In this document: positions 12,870 through 25,213 of the stretch, in pieces | How positions within the stretch are numbered: position 1 is the first letter of the stretch | How the letters are laid out: each line of letters opens with the position of its first letter | Assembly: GCA_039707655.1 (NCBI GenBank) | Contig: CM077674.1 | Coordinates: 240,919,904 to 240,983,903 of the forward strand | Length of the DNA: 64,000 nucleotides | From: Elymus sibiricus | Taxonomy: Eukaryota > Streptophyta > Magnoliopsida > Poales > Poaceae | Reading direction: 5' to 3' | Notes under the pieces: model-generated | What the model saw: the letters and a program-made list of their open reading frames with translations, nothing else | The model's database searches: none | What the model was told of the DNA's origin: nothing | Translations under genes and position numbers: made by a program

Positions 12870-13600
12870 TGTCGGAACTCGAGCTCCGGGGACCCTGGTT
12901 CGAACTCTGGGGGCCGCTTGCTGCCTAACAACCCGACTGTGACCACGGCGAGACCACGGCGAGAGCGCGCGCGCACACAAGGCTCGGCAGGGACACAAGA
13001 GCTACCCAGGTTCGGGCCACCGTGCGGTGTAAAACCCTACTCCTGCTTGTGTTTGGGATTATTGTGGGCAAGAGAGTTCTCGCGTACAAGGTAGAGGAAG
13101 AAGGAACCGATCCTTCTCTATGGTGGCAGCACTGCCCCTTTTATAGCCTCCTTGGTCCTTTTCCCCCGAAAATATTGGCGGGAAGGGTTGCCACACAACC
13201 GCGGTTTGAAGGGGGACAGGTGCCCAGTCTTATCCTGACAAAAGGTGGTCTCCGCCTGCAAAGGCGTTATCCATGACGCGCAGGTAGGCCCGGTGATGAC
13301 CTTCGCCCTGCGCGCCTTATCGTCCTGGTCTTCATGCACCAAACAGGCAAGCTTTGGGACTTGCTTTGCAGAAGGGCAGCTGGTGCTGCTCCTTTATCAC
13401 CAAAGAGGAAATCCTCCCTGACCGCACCTGCTGGCATGGTCCTGCTGCTGTCGTCGCCTTGCGGGGTACGTCACCCATGTGGTGGACGTGGCCTCAGTAG
13501 GAGGCCTCGCGAGGCGGCCTCCCGAGGCAGCCTCCCAAAGCCACTCAAGGGGGTGCCGCCTGGCGAGCCGGAAAGGACGCAACACACACGGATCCGCTGA
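12870..13600 (-). repeat. 5' LTR of a truncated minus-strand LTR retrotransposon
   Basis: The right limit is approximate. The LTR end TGTCGG (plus strand, 12870) abuts the primer site. A TATAAAA box on the minus strand at 13139-13145 points toward the gag start. The upstream (right) part is GC-rich with GAGGC/GCCTC phrases. No partner LTR is in the window. Confidence 0.6.
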
Positions 13601-14160
13601 TCTGGATCCATGCCAGCTAGCCATGGAGGGGGCGCGCCCATGGCTATCGGGCCGAAGCGGCACCTGCAGGGTGGAGGGGCGTGCGCGAAGGGAGCTCGCG
13701 CCAGCCACGCTCCCGGACGGCGTGCTGCGGGAGACAGCCGCCGCCGGGCAACCAGCGCCACCGGAGGACCCGTAGCTTAGGCGGGGGACGCCACAACGCG
13801 GGAGGGGAAGGCGCATCGAAGGAGAGCCAGGGCCCGGCGCGGCCACGCCGGGCAGCCCTTTGGCGGCGGGGATGCAGGATCAGCCGGGGGATGGGTGGGG
13901 ACACAGAGGGTGGGGAGAGCTCAAAGAAGCAGCTCGTTGGAGAAGAACAGCCCCGCCGCCACCATCCCAGGGCCCGGCACGGCTTCGCCGGTGAGCCATC
14001 CGGTGGTGGTGGCGCGGGAGCAGGCAGAGGGGAGGCTTCGAGCGCTACCGGCTAGGGTTCCCCCGTGTCGCCCGATGCGGGCGACGTGGGGGTCGGGAGC
14101 TGTTTCCAGTCCTTTGGTCTTCGTCACCTTGTCTTGTAAAGCTATGTGGCTTTATTTATA
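13600..14160. other. GC-rich stretch of unknown origin
   Basis: Very GC-rich with overlapping open frames on both strands, typical of composition rather than coding. It ends near 14120-14165 in a phrase ending TTATTTATAAAGCAAG that looks like a retroelement or mRNA 3' end. It could be the U3 part of the preceding LTR or a captured gene piece. No domain recognised. Confidence 0.4.
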
Positions 14161-14479
14161 AAGCAAGATGTTATCTAATTGTGTAACGCCATGAGAGTCT
14201 GCATAATTATAACTCGTACTAGAGTTTTCTTGTGAAAAACTCATTATGTATGTAGTCTTCAACAACAAGATACATGGACATTTTAGATTTGTGTGAAAGA
14301 AATTGTTTGGCTCGGTCGCTATTAGATTATGTACAATGCAAGATGCTCGTCGGAAAAAAGAAATCTGTTTTCTAAATTAAGCATTGTTGCTTATCGGTAG
14401 AATGGGGATGTTTAATAAGGCACATCTAATTTTGTAACTAGATGATTTTCGATAATTTTGTAACTAGATGATACCCCGC

Positions 14480-14890
14480 ACAAAAACCACATTTTGTGCA
14501 ACCCTGCCAATTCCGCTTTTTTAGATTGTCCTTGCTCGTGATTACTCTCCTATCCAAGTGCCACAAAAACATTTTTATTTTCAATGTGACTTTCAATTTT
14601 CAAATATATTTGCGGTGGAAAGGCTGACCATTATTAATGAGGTCCATATACATATATTTCTCAAAAAAGACGCCAGAAGTGTGCAACTTCTTGTGGAATG
14701 TATCTGGCTCCTCCATGAGGTTGACCATCATCAACCTATGCATGAGGTGCAACCAATCTGCCCATATGTTCCCGGAATCCCGGTAAGAGCCTGCCGAAAT
14801 CCTGTATTCCGCAAAAAAATTCATTACTACCGCATGTCTTAATTTTAGTGCTTTCTTTAGATTTTTCTCATCTATGTGGGTCACCAATAC
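14480..14890 (-). pseudogene. LINE (L1-type) fragment, C-terminal region
   Basis: The minus-strand translation contains LHTSGVFFEKYMYMDLINN, then after a stop near 14600 KLKVTLKIKMFLWHL and TSKDNLKKRNWQGCTKCG. This is the order found at the C-terminus of plant L1 ORF2 (linker and zf-RVT zinc-finger domain). Stops interrupt it, no polyA tail or TSD was found, and it is a dead fragment. Confidence 0.75.
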
Positions 14891-17460
14891 AATCCTAATA
14901 ACCTTATTTACACTAGCTCCATTTTATGATGATGAACCTAATGTTTTGTGCATTTGACGGAGGTACAACTGTCAAATGCAAAAGCGCAATGCACAAAACC
15001 CATGTGATAATATGCGTATCGAAGTGACATAATTTATTCTTTCCCTAAGTCTAAACAAGAAAAATGGTACATGTTTTCATAATTCTTCATAAAACTAATT
15101 CTAAGTTTCTTATGTATTTCTTATTGAGTTTAATATAAAATAAATGTTAAAAATTTCAATCATTTGCACATATATGGGTTGTTGACAAGTATTTGTATAA
15201 TACCGATATCTTCTAATCATTGTGGTAGTCGGTAGCGACAAATTTCCATTTAAACCTCTTTACAAGATAAATTTACTTTTTGACCCCTTTCATCCCAAAT
15301 GAGGAAGCATACAAATGAGGAAAAAATTGAACCATTTGTTTTCAGCTATCCTATGGGTGACTTATGCGAAGCATTGTGTTTTCCAATATTTTATCTCTTA
15401 CTGGCTAATGTCCTTCTTCTGTTTCTTGCTTTAGTGAAATCAAAACAAATGCACACGGCTCAACAAGATAGCACTCTTCCTGGATTACGATGGGACATTT
15501 TGATCTACTGTAAAAGGATGTTGGTGTCTCCAATGTAAATATCATGAATTGACCAGATGCTTAAATTATGTATTAATGTTCTCAATTTTTAAAATCAGCT
15601 ATGCATGCAAGCTGCATCGGAAACATTTGTTATTTTGTCATTTTGGATGGGGAGGGGGGGGGGGGGGCAATGGCCCTTCCCCAATTATATGTACTTTTCT
15701 AAATTGAGTAATACTCACGTGGTCTCTAATTCTTAGAATTGTTGGATAGTATTTGAATACATGATATCAAAAACTTGCTTACTCCCAATCTGAAATAGTT
15801 GTTGAGTGCAAGATGGCATCCATAATTTTATTGAGTCATTGTCCACTTAATTATGTTTTCAACAGTAGATCCTTCGTAAAGGTATTAATGAGCGTCTAGC
15901 CTTATCATTTGGAAGCATTACTTATTTCATGCATAGATCTGATATTTTTTGTAGTTTGTGTTCTGGTAAAGGGGTTTGTAAATCTAGAGGAGGCGCATTA
16001 TCCCGAGAGTCACGAGGTACATATCAAGATGGTAACGTTGATGCAAATACGTATCGTGTATAATAGGGTATACAAAATTGATTCCATAGGATCGGGACTA
16101 TACAAGGATCTCAGCAACAAACTGCCACGAGATCCAAGATGAAAATCTCAAGCCAGACTCCTACCGCCCTCTGAAAGCGCATAGTTTCCATAGTCATTAT
16201 GAACCCAGACTCTTTCGGGAAATATCTCTTATCTGCTCCGGTTCCATACCCTACATGTCTTAGGATGAAAGATTCTAGAACATCTTCGGGACTTGTACAT
16301 GGATACAACGTCTTTAGTCTGCAGGACTCATATGAATACCCATATTTATATGGTATATGAGCATCAATGTCGACAAGTAACCAGACATTTTATTTTAGGA
16401 CGCTACTAGCACGCGAACATACACTAGCTAGTCTTAGGGTGCGACACCATGTGAGAGGAGGAGAGCAAAGCTTTGCATGAACTTATCGTGGGCAGGTGTC
16501 TCTTGCATGCAACAAAGACAAAATAGGTGACATCATGAAGGTTTTTAAAAAAAACTAAGAAATTCAAAATGTTTTAACTCTCAGTGAATCCGATTTACGA
16601 ACCGACTTCACTGCCAACTTTGTTTCAGTAAGAGCTTCAATTAGATCACACATGTGTACGTCCGCATGACTTTTTCGTTTACAATTTATCATATAATTAT
16701 TATGAAGTTATCACTCATATAAAAGTTATCACATGGTAACTTGTTACAAATTGACTAGTTACTAGGGTGCTATTACATGGTAATAAAATAGTAAAAAATA
16801 GTATGACAAAACATAAGTTAGCACCTAGTTATTTTTATGAAGTTGTCACACTATTGGTATCAAAGGTACCAGATGACAATTTGTCGCAAAATAGGCTAGT
16901 AACTAGCATGTTATAAGACGATAACAAAATGACTCTAAGAATGTTTGCCAAAACATTGTCGAATAAGATCTTATATAGAAACCCTCGTCGACACAAAGCC
17001 ACCAGTGAAACATATTGTGAATTGGACAAACAGTTTAAACTACAAAGCATGTTTAATTCTGTAAATCGGTTTTTAATGCAGCAACGGCATCAGTTTCATC
17101 CCTCCAATGTAGCCTGAAACTATTCATCCAGAGAGTTTACATACATCCACCATGAGACAAAGGTCGCGCGTGGCATAGAAAGTATTGCAATCATCCGCTC
17201 CGATTCACTTGAAATTTCATTCTACTTCCTTCCTAATATGGAAGTCAGGAGGACAATGGGTCCTCTCTTATGTTCACGCAAACTATTGTAATTAGATGGT
17301 ATCCTGCGCGTTGCAGCGGAATTACATGCAAACGTCTATATAATGATGGAAGATAATAATCAATCAGATAATCTTATATCTTATTAAAAATGGCTGCAAA
17401 AACTAAAACGATATCGGAAACAAAATATAGTAAGTTGCGATTATACACACCTCTTTAACT
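14891..17460. other. AT-rich intergenic DNA, nothing assigned
   Basis: No gene or complete element could be supported. Local features are a 14-base G run (15654-15667) and recurring AGTTATCAC/ACTAGTTAC phrases between 16690 and 16930. ORFs here are short and show no domain. Confidence 0.5.
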
Positions 17461-17470
17461 CATCCAAAGG
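17461..17470. repeat. Mutator-type TSD, left copy
   Basis: CATCCAAAGG is repeated exactly at 25531-25540, on both sides of the nest. Confidence 0.85.
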
Positions 17471-17529
17471 AGTGGGGCGTCTTGGAGCTTGGCCTCCATG
17501 GAGGCCGAATTTTTTGAAAAGTTCAAAAT

Positions 17530-17542
17530 TCAAACTTGTTCA
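17530..17542. repeat. LINE TSD, left copy
   Basis: TCAAACTTGTTCA, repeated with one mismatch at 25214-25226 directly after the polyA tail. Confidence 0.85.
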
Positions 17543-17609
17543 CCAAAGAGGAATGACAATGTGGTTAAAAATCTGCCAAGTGAGAAAGCACCAGGACCTG
17601 ATGGCTTTA

Positions 17610-17914
17610 GGCCCTGTTTGGTTAGGCTGTGGATTTCTAAAAGCAGCTGTGAAAAATCTGCTGTGGAAAAACAGCTGTGGAAAATCTGCTGTGAAAAAGA
17701 TGTAGGTCATTTGGCAAACCAGCTGATACAGCTTTTTCAGATTTTGGCCCGCAGCGGAATCAGATTTTGGAAAGCACGTCCTGGGCTGCTTCCGCTTTTG
17801 GTTCAGAGTTTGGCAGCGGATTTCTGGAATCGGATTCCGCTGGGTTTTGCTCTTTGGTTAGATTCGGCTGCGAGGAATCGGAATCGTGGTAAAAAATCCT
17901 AACCAAACAGGGCC
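17610..17914. mobile_element. Tourist/PIF-Harbinger MITE
   Basis: 305 bp with near-perfect terminal inverted repeats GGCCCTGTTTGGTTAGG, flanked by the 3-bp TSD TTA (17607-17609 and 17915-17917). Non-coding. It splits the LINE right after GPDGF. Confidence 0.95.
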
Positions 17915-18693
17915 TTAATGCTACATTCTTGAAGTTCTGTTGAGACATTGTGCCACAACATTTTTACAATTTGATAGAGGATTTCTGAAGGCAAAGTTAA
18001 TTTGCAGAGTATCAACTACTCCTTCGTCACTTTGATCCCCAAAAAAGAAGCTGCTTTATACCCATGTGATTTCAGACCTATTTCACTCCTCAACTGCACA
18101 CTTAAAATTATCACTAAACTCCTGGCCAACAGACTGCAAAGATACATCCTCAGACTCAATACATAAAAACCAATATGGGTTCGTGAATAAAAGATGCATT
18201 CAAGACTGCCTTGCCTGGTCTTATGAATACCTACATCAATGCCATCATTCCAAAAAGAATATTGTTCTCCTCAAGTTGGATTTTGAAAAGGCTTTTGACA
18301 TGCTGAGCCATGACACCATTTTTTAAACTATGCAAGATAAGGAATTTGGGCCCAGATGGACTCAATGGATCAAACAAATCTATAAGACTGGCTACTCTGA
18401 TGTTCTATTAAATGGAGTTCCATGCAAATAATTCTTGTGTAAGCAAGGAGTTAGACAAGGAGATCCCCTTCTCCTTTGATCTTTGTATTGGCTGCAGATC
18501 TGTTACAATCTATGCTTAATGAGGCTATGCACTCTGCTATGATTCAATCTCCCCTCCTTCATGACACTTACCCTGACTTCCCCATCATTCAGTATGCAGA
18601 TGATACCATTCTGGTATTGCCAGCTGATCCCACTCAATTAATGCATGTCAAGAATCTGCTGCTTCATTTTGCTGCCTATACCGGTCTTAAAGT

Positions 18694-19708
18694 CAGGGCC
18701 GAACGGGGCGGCCGCCCCGGGCCCCCAAAAGTCAGGGGCCCCCTCCCAGGTATGTATATGTAGTATTAGGGCCCATGTTTAGAACGAATTTTTTTTTTGA
18801 AACCCAGCCTTGCGTACTGCGTACATAGAAGGAAAAAAGAAAAAAGCCTGGCCCATGTTCGCATGTAGGCAGAGACGAACGTGGAAACCAAATCGCTCGT
18901 TTCCCTGTTTGTTCGGATCACGGGATCGATCAGACCCTGACCTTGATTCTGATCGTTCCTTGACTTCAGTCACTTCCTTCTTTTCGTTTACATGTTCGAG
19001 TGTTCGTCGTCTTTGACGGCTCAAGCCCTGGTTCGACTCTCCTGGTCTTCTCGTCCTGAGGAACGGCGGTGACGCGGGCACGCAGGGCTACGCGGCTACG
19101 ACAGGTACGAGCACGTCTCCTTGCGCAGTTGTGCCCAACGCCCTATGCCTTCGCATGTACTGTTTTGCTATTCTTCCTGTTTCTTTTCTAATCCTAAATT
19201 CTTGAATCTTGATTGATCGATCAGGGAAGGGAATTGTGGCATACTCGCATTGTCGGCGCTCGCGCTCGAATCATTGCGCATAGCGCACAGAATAAAATTA
19301 TAGCCACATTAAATTAAAGAGAAGGTACTATACTATGCCCTAGATTTCTATAATTTATCTTGTATCTAACATAGCTTTGCGCTAATTTTAAAAGCTAATT
19401 GTTCCTTTTAATTTCAGCACCATCATGTCAGGCTTAGGCAGAAACTATCCAGAAAGAATTACTTGATGAAATTGATATTGATACTATCATTAGCGATTTT
19501 GCATCTCGGAACATTAAAAGGAATTTTGAAGGTATTATGTAATATTTTATTCAATATGCACACTGATTTTGGATGGACTTGACTGTTTTCTTTGATACAA
19601 TTTTATATCTACATATGTTAATTACTATTAAACATTTATACTAAGGGCCCCAAAGGGCCCCAGATTATTGTTTCGCCCCGGGCCCCTGAATTCTCAGGAC
19701 CGGCCCTG
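18694..19708. mobile_element. Non-autonomous hAT element with a transposase relic
   Basis: 1015 bp bounded by inverted CAGGGCCG termini and an 8-bp TSD CTTAAAG(T/A) at 18686-18693 and 19709-19716. GC-rich subterminal inverted sequence (CGGGGCGG/GGGGCCC) is present at both ends. Near 19440-19530 an open stretch reads KELLDEIDIDTIISDFASRN, like the extreme C-terminus of plant TTF-type zinc-finger hAT transposases. The rest of the transposase is gone. Confidence 0.88.
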
Positions 19709-20279
19709 CTTAAAGAGAACTATTCCAAGTCTACAATGGTTGCTATCAACACTCCAGATACCCTCCTGCAGAGCCTATCTACTCTACCGGGTTGCCAGAT
19801 TGGAAAGCTTCCTCTCACTTACCTTGGTCTTCCCCTCAGTCTTCCAGACCCAGAGTCCAAGACTATGCTCCCCTGCTCAAGAGGATTGCCAACAGACTCA
19901 CTGGATGTGCCACCATGTTGTCCACAGGTGATAAACTGACTCTGGTGAAATCTGTGTTTTCAAGCCTTCCCATCTTCTTCATGTGTTCACTCTCACTACC
20001 AAAGTCAATAGTCCATCAAATTAATAACCTTCTCAAGCACTGTATGTGGAAGAAATATGGTTCTGAAGATAAAGGCATGCCTATGATCTCATGGGAAAAA
20101 ATTTGCATACCAAAATCTCATGGTGGGATGGGAGTGCTAGACATTTAGATACATTATAACCGAGCACCCTCCCAGCCCTCTCAAGCCATCAACCTTTCTA
20201 ATCGTTGGATCGCCACTTTTAGTTGTTTTTGGCCGTTGGATTCGTTGCTAATCCCATCTAAGTGGGCAGGCTAACTCGC

Positions 20280-21660
20280 GCGACAGGCTACGCTGGCCTT
20301 TTCGGGCCGCTGCTCCGGTGGCTTTTTTGGGCGTCTTATGTTCAATTGGGCCTACAGGCCTACTGGGCCTGTACTACCATCCTGTCGAACGCAAGGCACG
20401 AGTGTAAAATGCAAGAGACAAACCCTAGAACAATGGACGTTCGTGACCCTGCTCTGTTCCGATTGCGCCGCCTGACCATGGCCTCGGATTGCATCTGCGG
20501 CTGCACTAGGTTTGCACGGACGAGGCGTACAGCGCCTCCGTGGTCCGTTCGGTCGCACGGACTTCATTCGGTTGCACAGACACGAGCGGCGCGGCCGGAT
20601 GGGGTGTGGCGGCCAACAGCCATGAAGTTCAATCGTGAACGATGATTGATTGAGAAGTTAATCGACCATTAATGCTAATCGATGCTCCGGGCAGGTCAGT
20701 TTCATCACCTATTCATATTCATGCCAATTGATTAATTGAGAGGTTAATCATGTATGCCAATTGATTAATTGAGAGGTTAATCGTGTCTCCGTATATTCAT
20801 GCGAGCCTATAAAATCCCAACATTGCCGCTGCTCCTTTCCTACTCTGCTCATTTTTGCAAACCAATCTCCAGTACAAAAGCGATGGGTGATGCTTAGGTT
20901 CCAACTCTGTTTGGTTTCAAGGTGATGTGCTGGTTCCAATTCTCAGTTGTTGTCTACATATATATACTGATATGTTCTGTCTAATTCATAATTTGAAATG
21001 ATTACAGCTTCTCTCCAAGTGGGAATTCTAGCTACATACTGGTTGGTTTCTTTGGTTCTTCCAGCTGATCCCATGGCTAACGGACAGGTCAGTACCCGTT
21101 TCCTCTTATGCCTCCTTTAATTATGCTTCATCTCACAATCTGTTCATTGTAGTACATACCTTCTATTTGTATGATATGATTTCACTCTATGATTGTTTGA
21201 AATAATCAAAAGTACCGCCATCTTTTCCTGCCCTATGTAGCAGGTTATTTAGGGGCACGTGCACGAAGACTTCCCGGCTGTCATCGACAAGGTCAGGCCG
21301 GCTCCGGTATGGGAGAGGCGACAGTGGCGCGTCAACGGCTCGTTCTGGTGGCGGCAATGGTCGTTCGGTGGTCCATGGACCTCGATGTAATTTTTATTAT
21401 GTTTGAGGTGTTTTGTACTTTCGATGAATCTTTATAATAGATTTGATCTTTTCGCAAAAATAAAAAGTGAAAAATGCGGAAAAGAAAGACAAATGTCGTA
21501 CAAGGCACCGAGGGGTCAAATGAAAATATTGTGCTTCACAGATCAAAATGAACAAAACATACAAATGTCGTACAATGCGCTGATGCGTCCACATCACAAT
21601 CTGCATATACTAAAAATACCGTTCTTCCCAAATCAAAACGAACAAAACACCATGGTCCCC
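20280..21660 (+). repeat. Helitron internal module, copy 1
   Basis: This first unit of a diverged tandem duplication has a TATA-like CCTATAAAATCCCAAC (about 20806), a short leader with ATG GGT GAT GCT TAG (20882), then GCTAACGGACAG|GTCAGT (about 21075), an exon/donor-like junction, and later GTGAAAAATGCGGAAAAG. The same order returns in 21690-22690. It looks like a captured promoter and 5' exons. Confidence 0.55.
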
Positions 21661-21689
21661 CTGATCATCCTCAGTTCGTTGTTAACGAG

Positions 21690-22690
21690 CGCCAACCGTT
21701 ATGGGCCGCTGCTCTGGTCGCATTTTTCCGGCTCTGTGGTAAGCTTCAGCCTAATAATGGGCATTTGCACCCTTCCTGGCCTGTAGCAGCGTAAGTGCCT
21801 CCCTCCCCCTTCCCTTCGCCTGGCGGCTCTCTCCAGATGCGACAGGCCTGGGTGGCGACCGATGTCGGGCTAGAGCAACGGATCCATGGCGATAGCGCTG
21901 GTTCGGGCAGCGCCTCGTCGGGCGATGGGGCAAGGGGTCGCCTCGATTTACTTGATCCGTTCGGTTGCACGGTGCGGCTGGATGATCTGTGGCGGCAAAC
22001 AGGCATGCGTCCTTTGAAATTCGATCGTCAATCTGATGATGATTGACCGAGAGTTTAATCAGCCATTACTACCAATCGATGCGCGGGCTGCTGGTTATTG
22101 CAGGCCAGTTACAATTGGTGGTTCATAATTTTCATTGAATTTATACACGCCCATATAATCCCAACCATGCCGCTGCTCGTTCCCCACTCTCCTCACTTCC
22201 GAAAATCATTCTCAAGCAATGATAGGTGATTCTTAGGTCTTCAATTCGTTCCAGTTCTCCCTCCTTCATGCATCTCCTCTTCCCCAAATTCTTCCTCCAT
22301 CTTTGGAATTTTTTTTTGTTTACTAATGCTATTCTTTGTGCCCAGGAAAAAAAATGCAGGTTATGTACAAGATGAATTCGAACAACATATTGTTGGGTTT
22401 CTTACCTTTTTCCCGCTGAATCTGTCATATCCGACGGCTAACGGACAGGTTAGCATGAGTTTGCTCTTATGCCTCGTTTAACTAAATTTATGCCTAATCT
22501 TAATAGTTGTGTGTATGTACCTTTTAATCATATGATATGATGTTACTCTCTATAGCTGTTTAAAATAATTGCATCCTATCTAGCAGGTTATTTAGCAAGT
22601 GAAAAATGCGAAAAAGAAATATACAAGGCGTTTATGCGTCCACATCACACTGTGAACCAAATGAAAATATTGTGGGTCACTCTGACGCTA
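21690..22690 (+). repeat. Helitron internal module, copy 2
   Basis: A diverged repeat of copy 1: CCATATAATCCCAACCATG (about 22150), a short ATG...TAG frame (22219), GCTAACGGACAG|GTTAGC (about 22438) and GTGAAAAATGCGAAAAAG (about 22600). No long coding frame. Confidence 0.55.
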
Positions 22691-23000
22691 TTGTTCGCCG
22701 CCCGCCGCACTGGTTTTTGCATGTGGTGTTCCTCTCCTTGCTGTGATAGTGACCATGGTTCTTGTTGCATCCTACTCACCTAGATCGGCACGTTTCCTGA
22801 TTGCCTTTTGGATCAATTTGAAACTGGGATGCTAAGGTTTCTTTCTTTTCTCATGACAACCGTTTTTCTGTCAGGTGAGCATCTCACATTAGTTCCGTGT
22901 TCCATCTGAGAGAGATAGGAAGATTTTAAAATTTTATGATGTTTTGGTCCGTGTGAACTGTGATGTCAAGGTTTAAATTGTTCCTACTCTTTTTGCATAG

Positions 23001-23281
23001 ATCAACCTTCCAGCCGAGATGTGATTATATTATCGGAGGGTGTCGAATTCAGAGGCCATTTCTTATTGTTTCCTTCAGATCTTGTATTTGCCAATAACCT
23101 TCCGGCGGTGAGATCAATCATGGATGGTTTCAGTCTATGCATCTTCACGGCTGAGATCATGAAAAACCCCGTTGTTAAACTGTTAATCGCAGAGGAAATA
23201 GGAGAGATGGATAGGATGTCGTGCGAGCACAAGGAAAACTCAGCGGCCTTCTTGATGACAACTACAAACAAACATAAAAAG
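23001..23281 (+). other. Candidate captured exon in the Helitron, unknown function
   Basis: A 281-bp stretch bounded by a pyrimidine-rich acceptor TTTTTGCATAG and a donor AAAAAG|GTAATA. One frame is open throughout (about 93 codons, including SEGVEFRGHFLLFPSDL and CEHKENSAAFLMTTTN). No family recognised. It follows the two promoter-like modules, so it may belong to a captured transcription unit. It could also be a chance open frame. Confidence 0.4.
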
Positions 23282-25213
23282 GTAATATTTCTTTCTTAAT
23301 TATTTATCCAGGTTGGAGAAAAATCAAAGTACTGATGGGACACAGTAGGTGTCTGGTTTGGTTGAAGCTCTAATTTATACGATAGGCGGTGCGTGGGAGA
23401 AGCTAAAAGATTGAGAATCTGTACATAGCTTTGGCTGATGAAGCTGACTTGCACTCCCCAGTTTACCAAATGCCACGCCATGTAGTCTATTTTTTGTGGT
23501 GAGAATTACTCTGAATATACATGCAGTAAAGATCTCTGAATATATATGAAGTAAATTATTTATGGTGCAAGTTATTCTGAATATATAAGTTGTGAACATT
23601 TCTTAACATCCTTTGATTTTGAGTTCATAATTAATAAATATCCTGTAAACCAATAGGTGGTTAGTTTTGTAATCCTACTGCGCCCCGATTCTTCAAGAGG
23701 AGTTCCTATGTGCCATTAAGACAACATATTACAGATCTATAAACTATTATTCCAAGCATAGTTAAATAGGAAACTACTTTAATGGTTTACCTTTTACAAA
23801 TATGTGTCCATGCAGCTAGATGTAAGTCAGAGCAGGTTGTGACATGTTTGTCCAACGAAGTATAACACACGCAGAGTTAAGTCTAAGAAGATGACGAGTA
23901 GGTCACACATGAAAATGCTGGTAAGGGACTTTTACAGATCATTTGTCCATTGACTGTCCATAAGGCTCGAACCAACTTCACAATGCATAGTTCAGTTCAT
24001 GCCAAATTGCAAATCTAACTTGCATGTTTCGTGTCACCACATATTTACAAAATATCCAATATAACATGCATGTTTTGTGTGTTCGTGTTCTTGCAAAAAT
24101 TCCTACCATTTTATAGCAAAAATGGATGGGCGCAGCAATGCGCGCCGGCATGATCTAGTATCCATTCACAATCAAGCTCTGTTAATGAAATATCTTCATA
24201 AATTTCTTAATAGAGAGGATATTCCATGGGTGAACAACATTTGGGAAACCTATTACTCTGTTAGCCCACCAAGTGATAAAGTTGTAGGCTCTTTTTGGTG
24301 GAGAGATGTTCTTAAACTCATGCCCACATTTAAATCTCACTCCAACTGCTCCCATGGCAATGGCAGCACCATCCTTTTCTAGTCAGACAGATGGAATGAT
24401 CATAGCATCAAACTGGTTTACCCTGAGCTATACTCCTACTGCATTAATCCAGAGTGCTCCCTGCAGCAAGTTATGGCCCTCAACAATTTGGAAGACCTCT
24501 TCCACTCTCTTCACAAGCATACCAACAATATCTGCTCCTCAAGGACACTTTGCAAGATTTTGCTACTCAGCCTAGCCAAGATGTTTGGAGATATCCTTGG
24601 AACTCAGGCAGTTATTCTTCCATAAAGATGTATAAGGCAATGATTGGCCCCAGCAATGCCCACATGGTTTTTCAATGGATCTGGAAATGCTCTGCTCAAC
24701 TCAGACATAAGATTTTTATTTGGTTGCTCATCTATGACAGAGTGAACACCAGAAACCTACTACACATGAAATAGATGTTCTTGCCAGATTATACATGTGC
24801 TCTCTGCAATGAGAAGATTGAGGAGACACTGATGCACCTCTTTTGGGACTGCAACTTTGCCTCTGAGTGTTGGAACCATATAATCCCTGACAAGCATCGT
24901 GGTATTTCACAGTATGATGAAATCAGTCTCTCAGTGGCCAAGCTTCCACATGATATTGCAATGGACATTGTTATTGCAGGCTATTGGTGTATCTGGTCTG
25001 TCAGAAATGACAAAAATTTCAAGGCAGCAACTCCTTCCATTCAAACCTGACTCTACCATTTAGCAGATGGAATTGACAAAGCTATCATCGGAGCAACCCA
25101 GCAAAGCCACATAAATTAAAGTCCTGGACTGATCAACACTTGTAATTTTCCTTATGTTTCCTAGAGCTGGCATTGGCTGACTTATTATTGTATTCTAGGG
25201 TTTCAAAAAAAAA

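Larger units (their letters stand above)
20144..24158 (+). mobile_element. Helitron (about 4.0 kb) inside the LINE
   Basis: The 3' end is CTAG (24155-24158) followed by host T, with a small hairpin GGCGC...GCGCC (24129-24146) 9 bases upstream, the Helitron signature. There is no target duplication. Deleting it joins LINE codons in frame (VLDI to SIHNQALL) across an A/T junction. The 5' end does not begin with the canonical TC, so that boundary is set by the restored frame. It contains a tandemly duplicated module and a candidate exon, but no Rep/helicase sequence, so it is non-autonomous. Confidence 0.8.
17543..25213 (+). mobile_element. 5'-truncated L1-type LINE, interrupted three times
   Basis: A non-LTR retrotransposon relic. 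It begins inside reverse transcriptase at KAPGPDGF (17580), lacks the endonuclease, and continues with RT blocks [17 protein letters not shown] and [10 protein letters not shown] (18170-18300), GVRQGDPL (about 18445), the active site YADDTIL (18594-18614), the thumb (19709-20140), the linker (24165-24600) and the zf-RVT domain (about 24600-24900). It ends in an A9 tail at 25205-25213 followed by a 13-bp TSD. The frame is broken by stops and shifts. Three younger insertions interrupt it, and joining the flanks of each restores L1 order. Confidence 0.93.

Noticed and set aside
12623..14055. Many overlapping GC-rich ORFs
   Set aside because: Only the gag start next to the primer site has support; the others lack motifs and overlap on both strands.
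15654..15667. G14 run as a structural or regulatory element
   Set aside because: A single homopolymer in intergenic DNA with no context; could also be length-polymorphic.
20146..24166. Reading the large LINE insertion as a Mutator element with TSD TAGATACATT/TAGTATCCATT
   Set aside because: The repeats differ at several positions and keeping them breaks the LINE frame, while CTAG|T plus a hairpin fits a Helitron.
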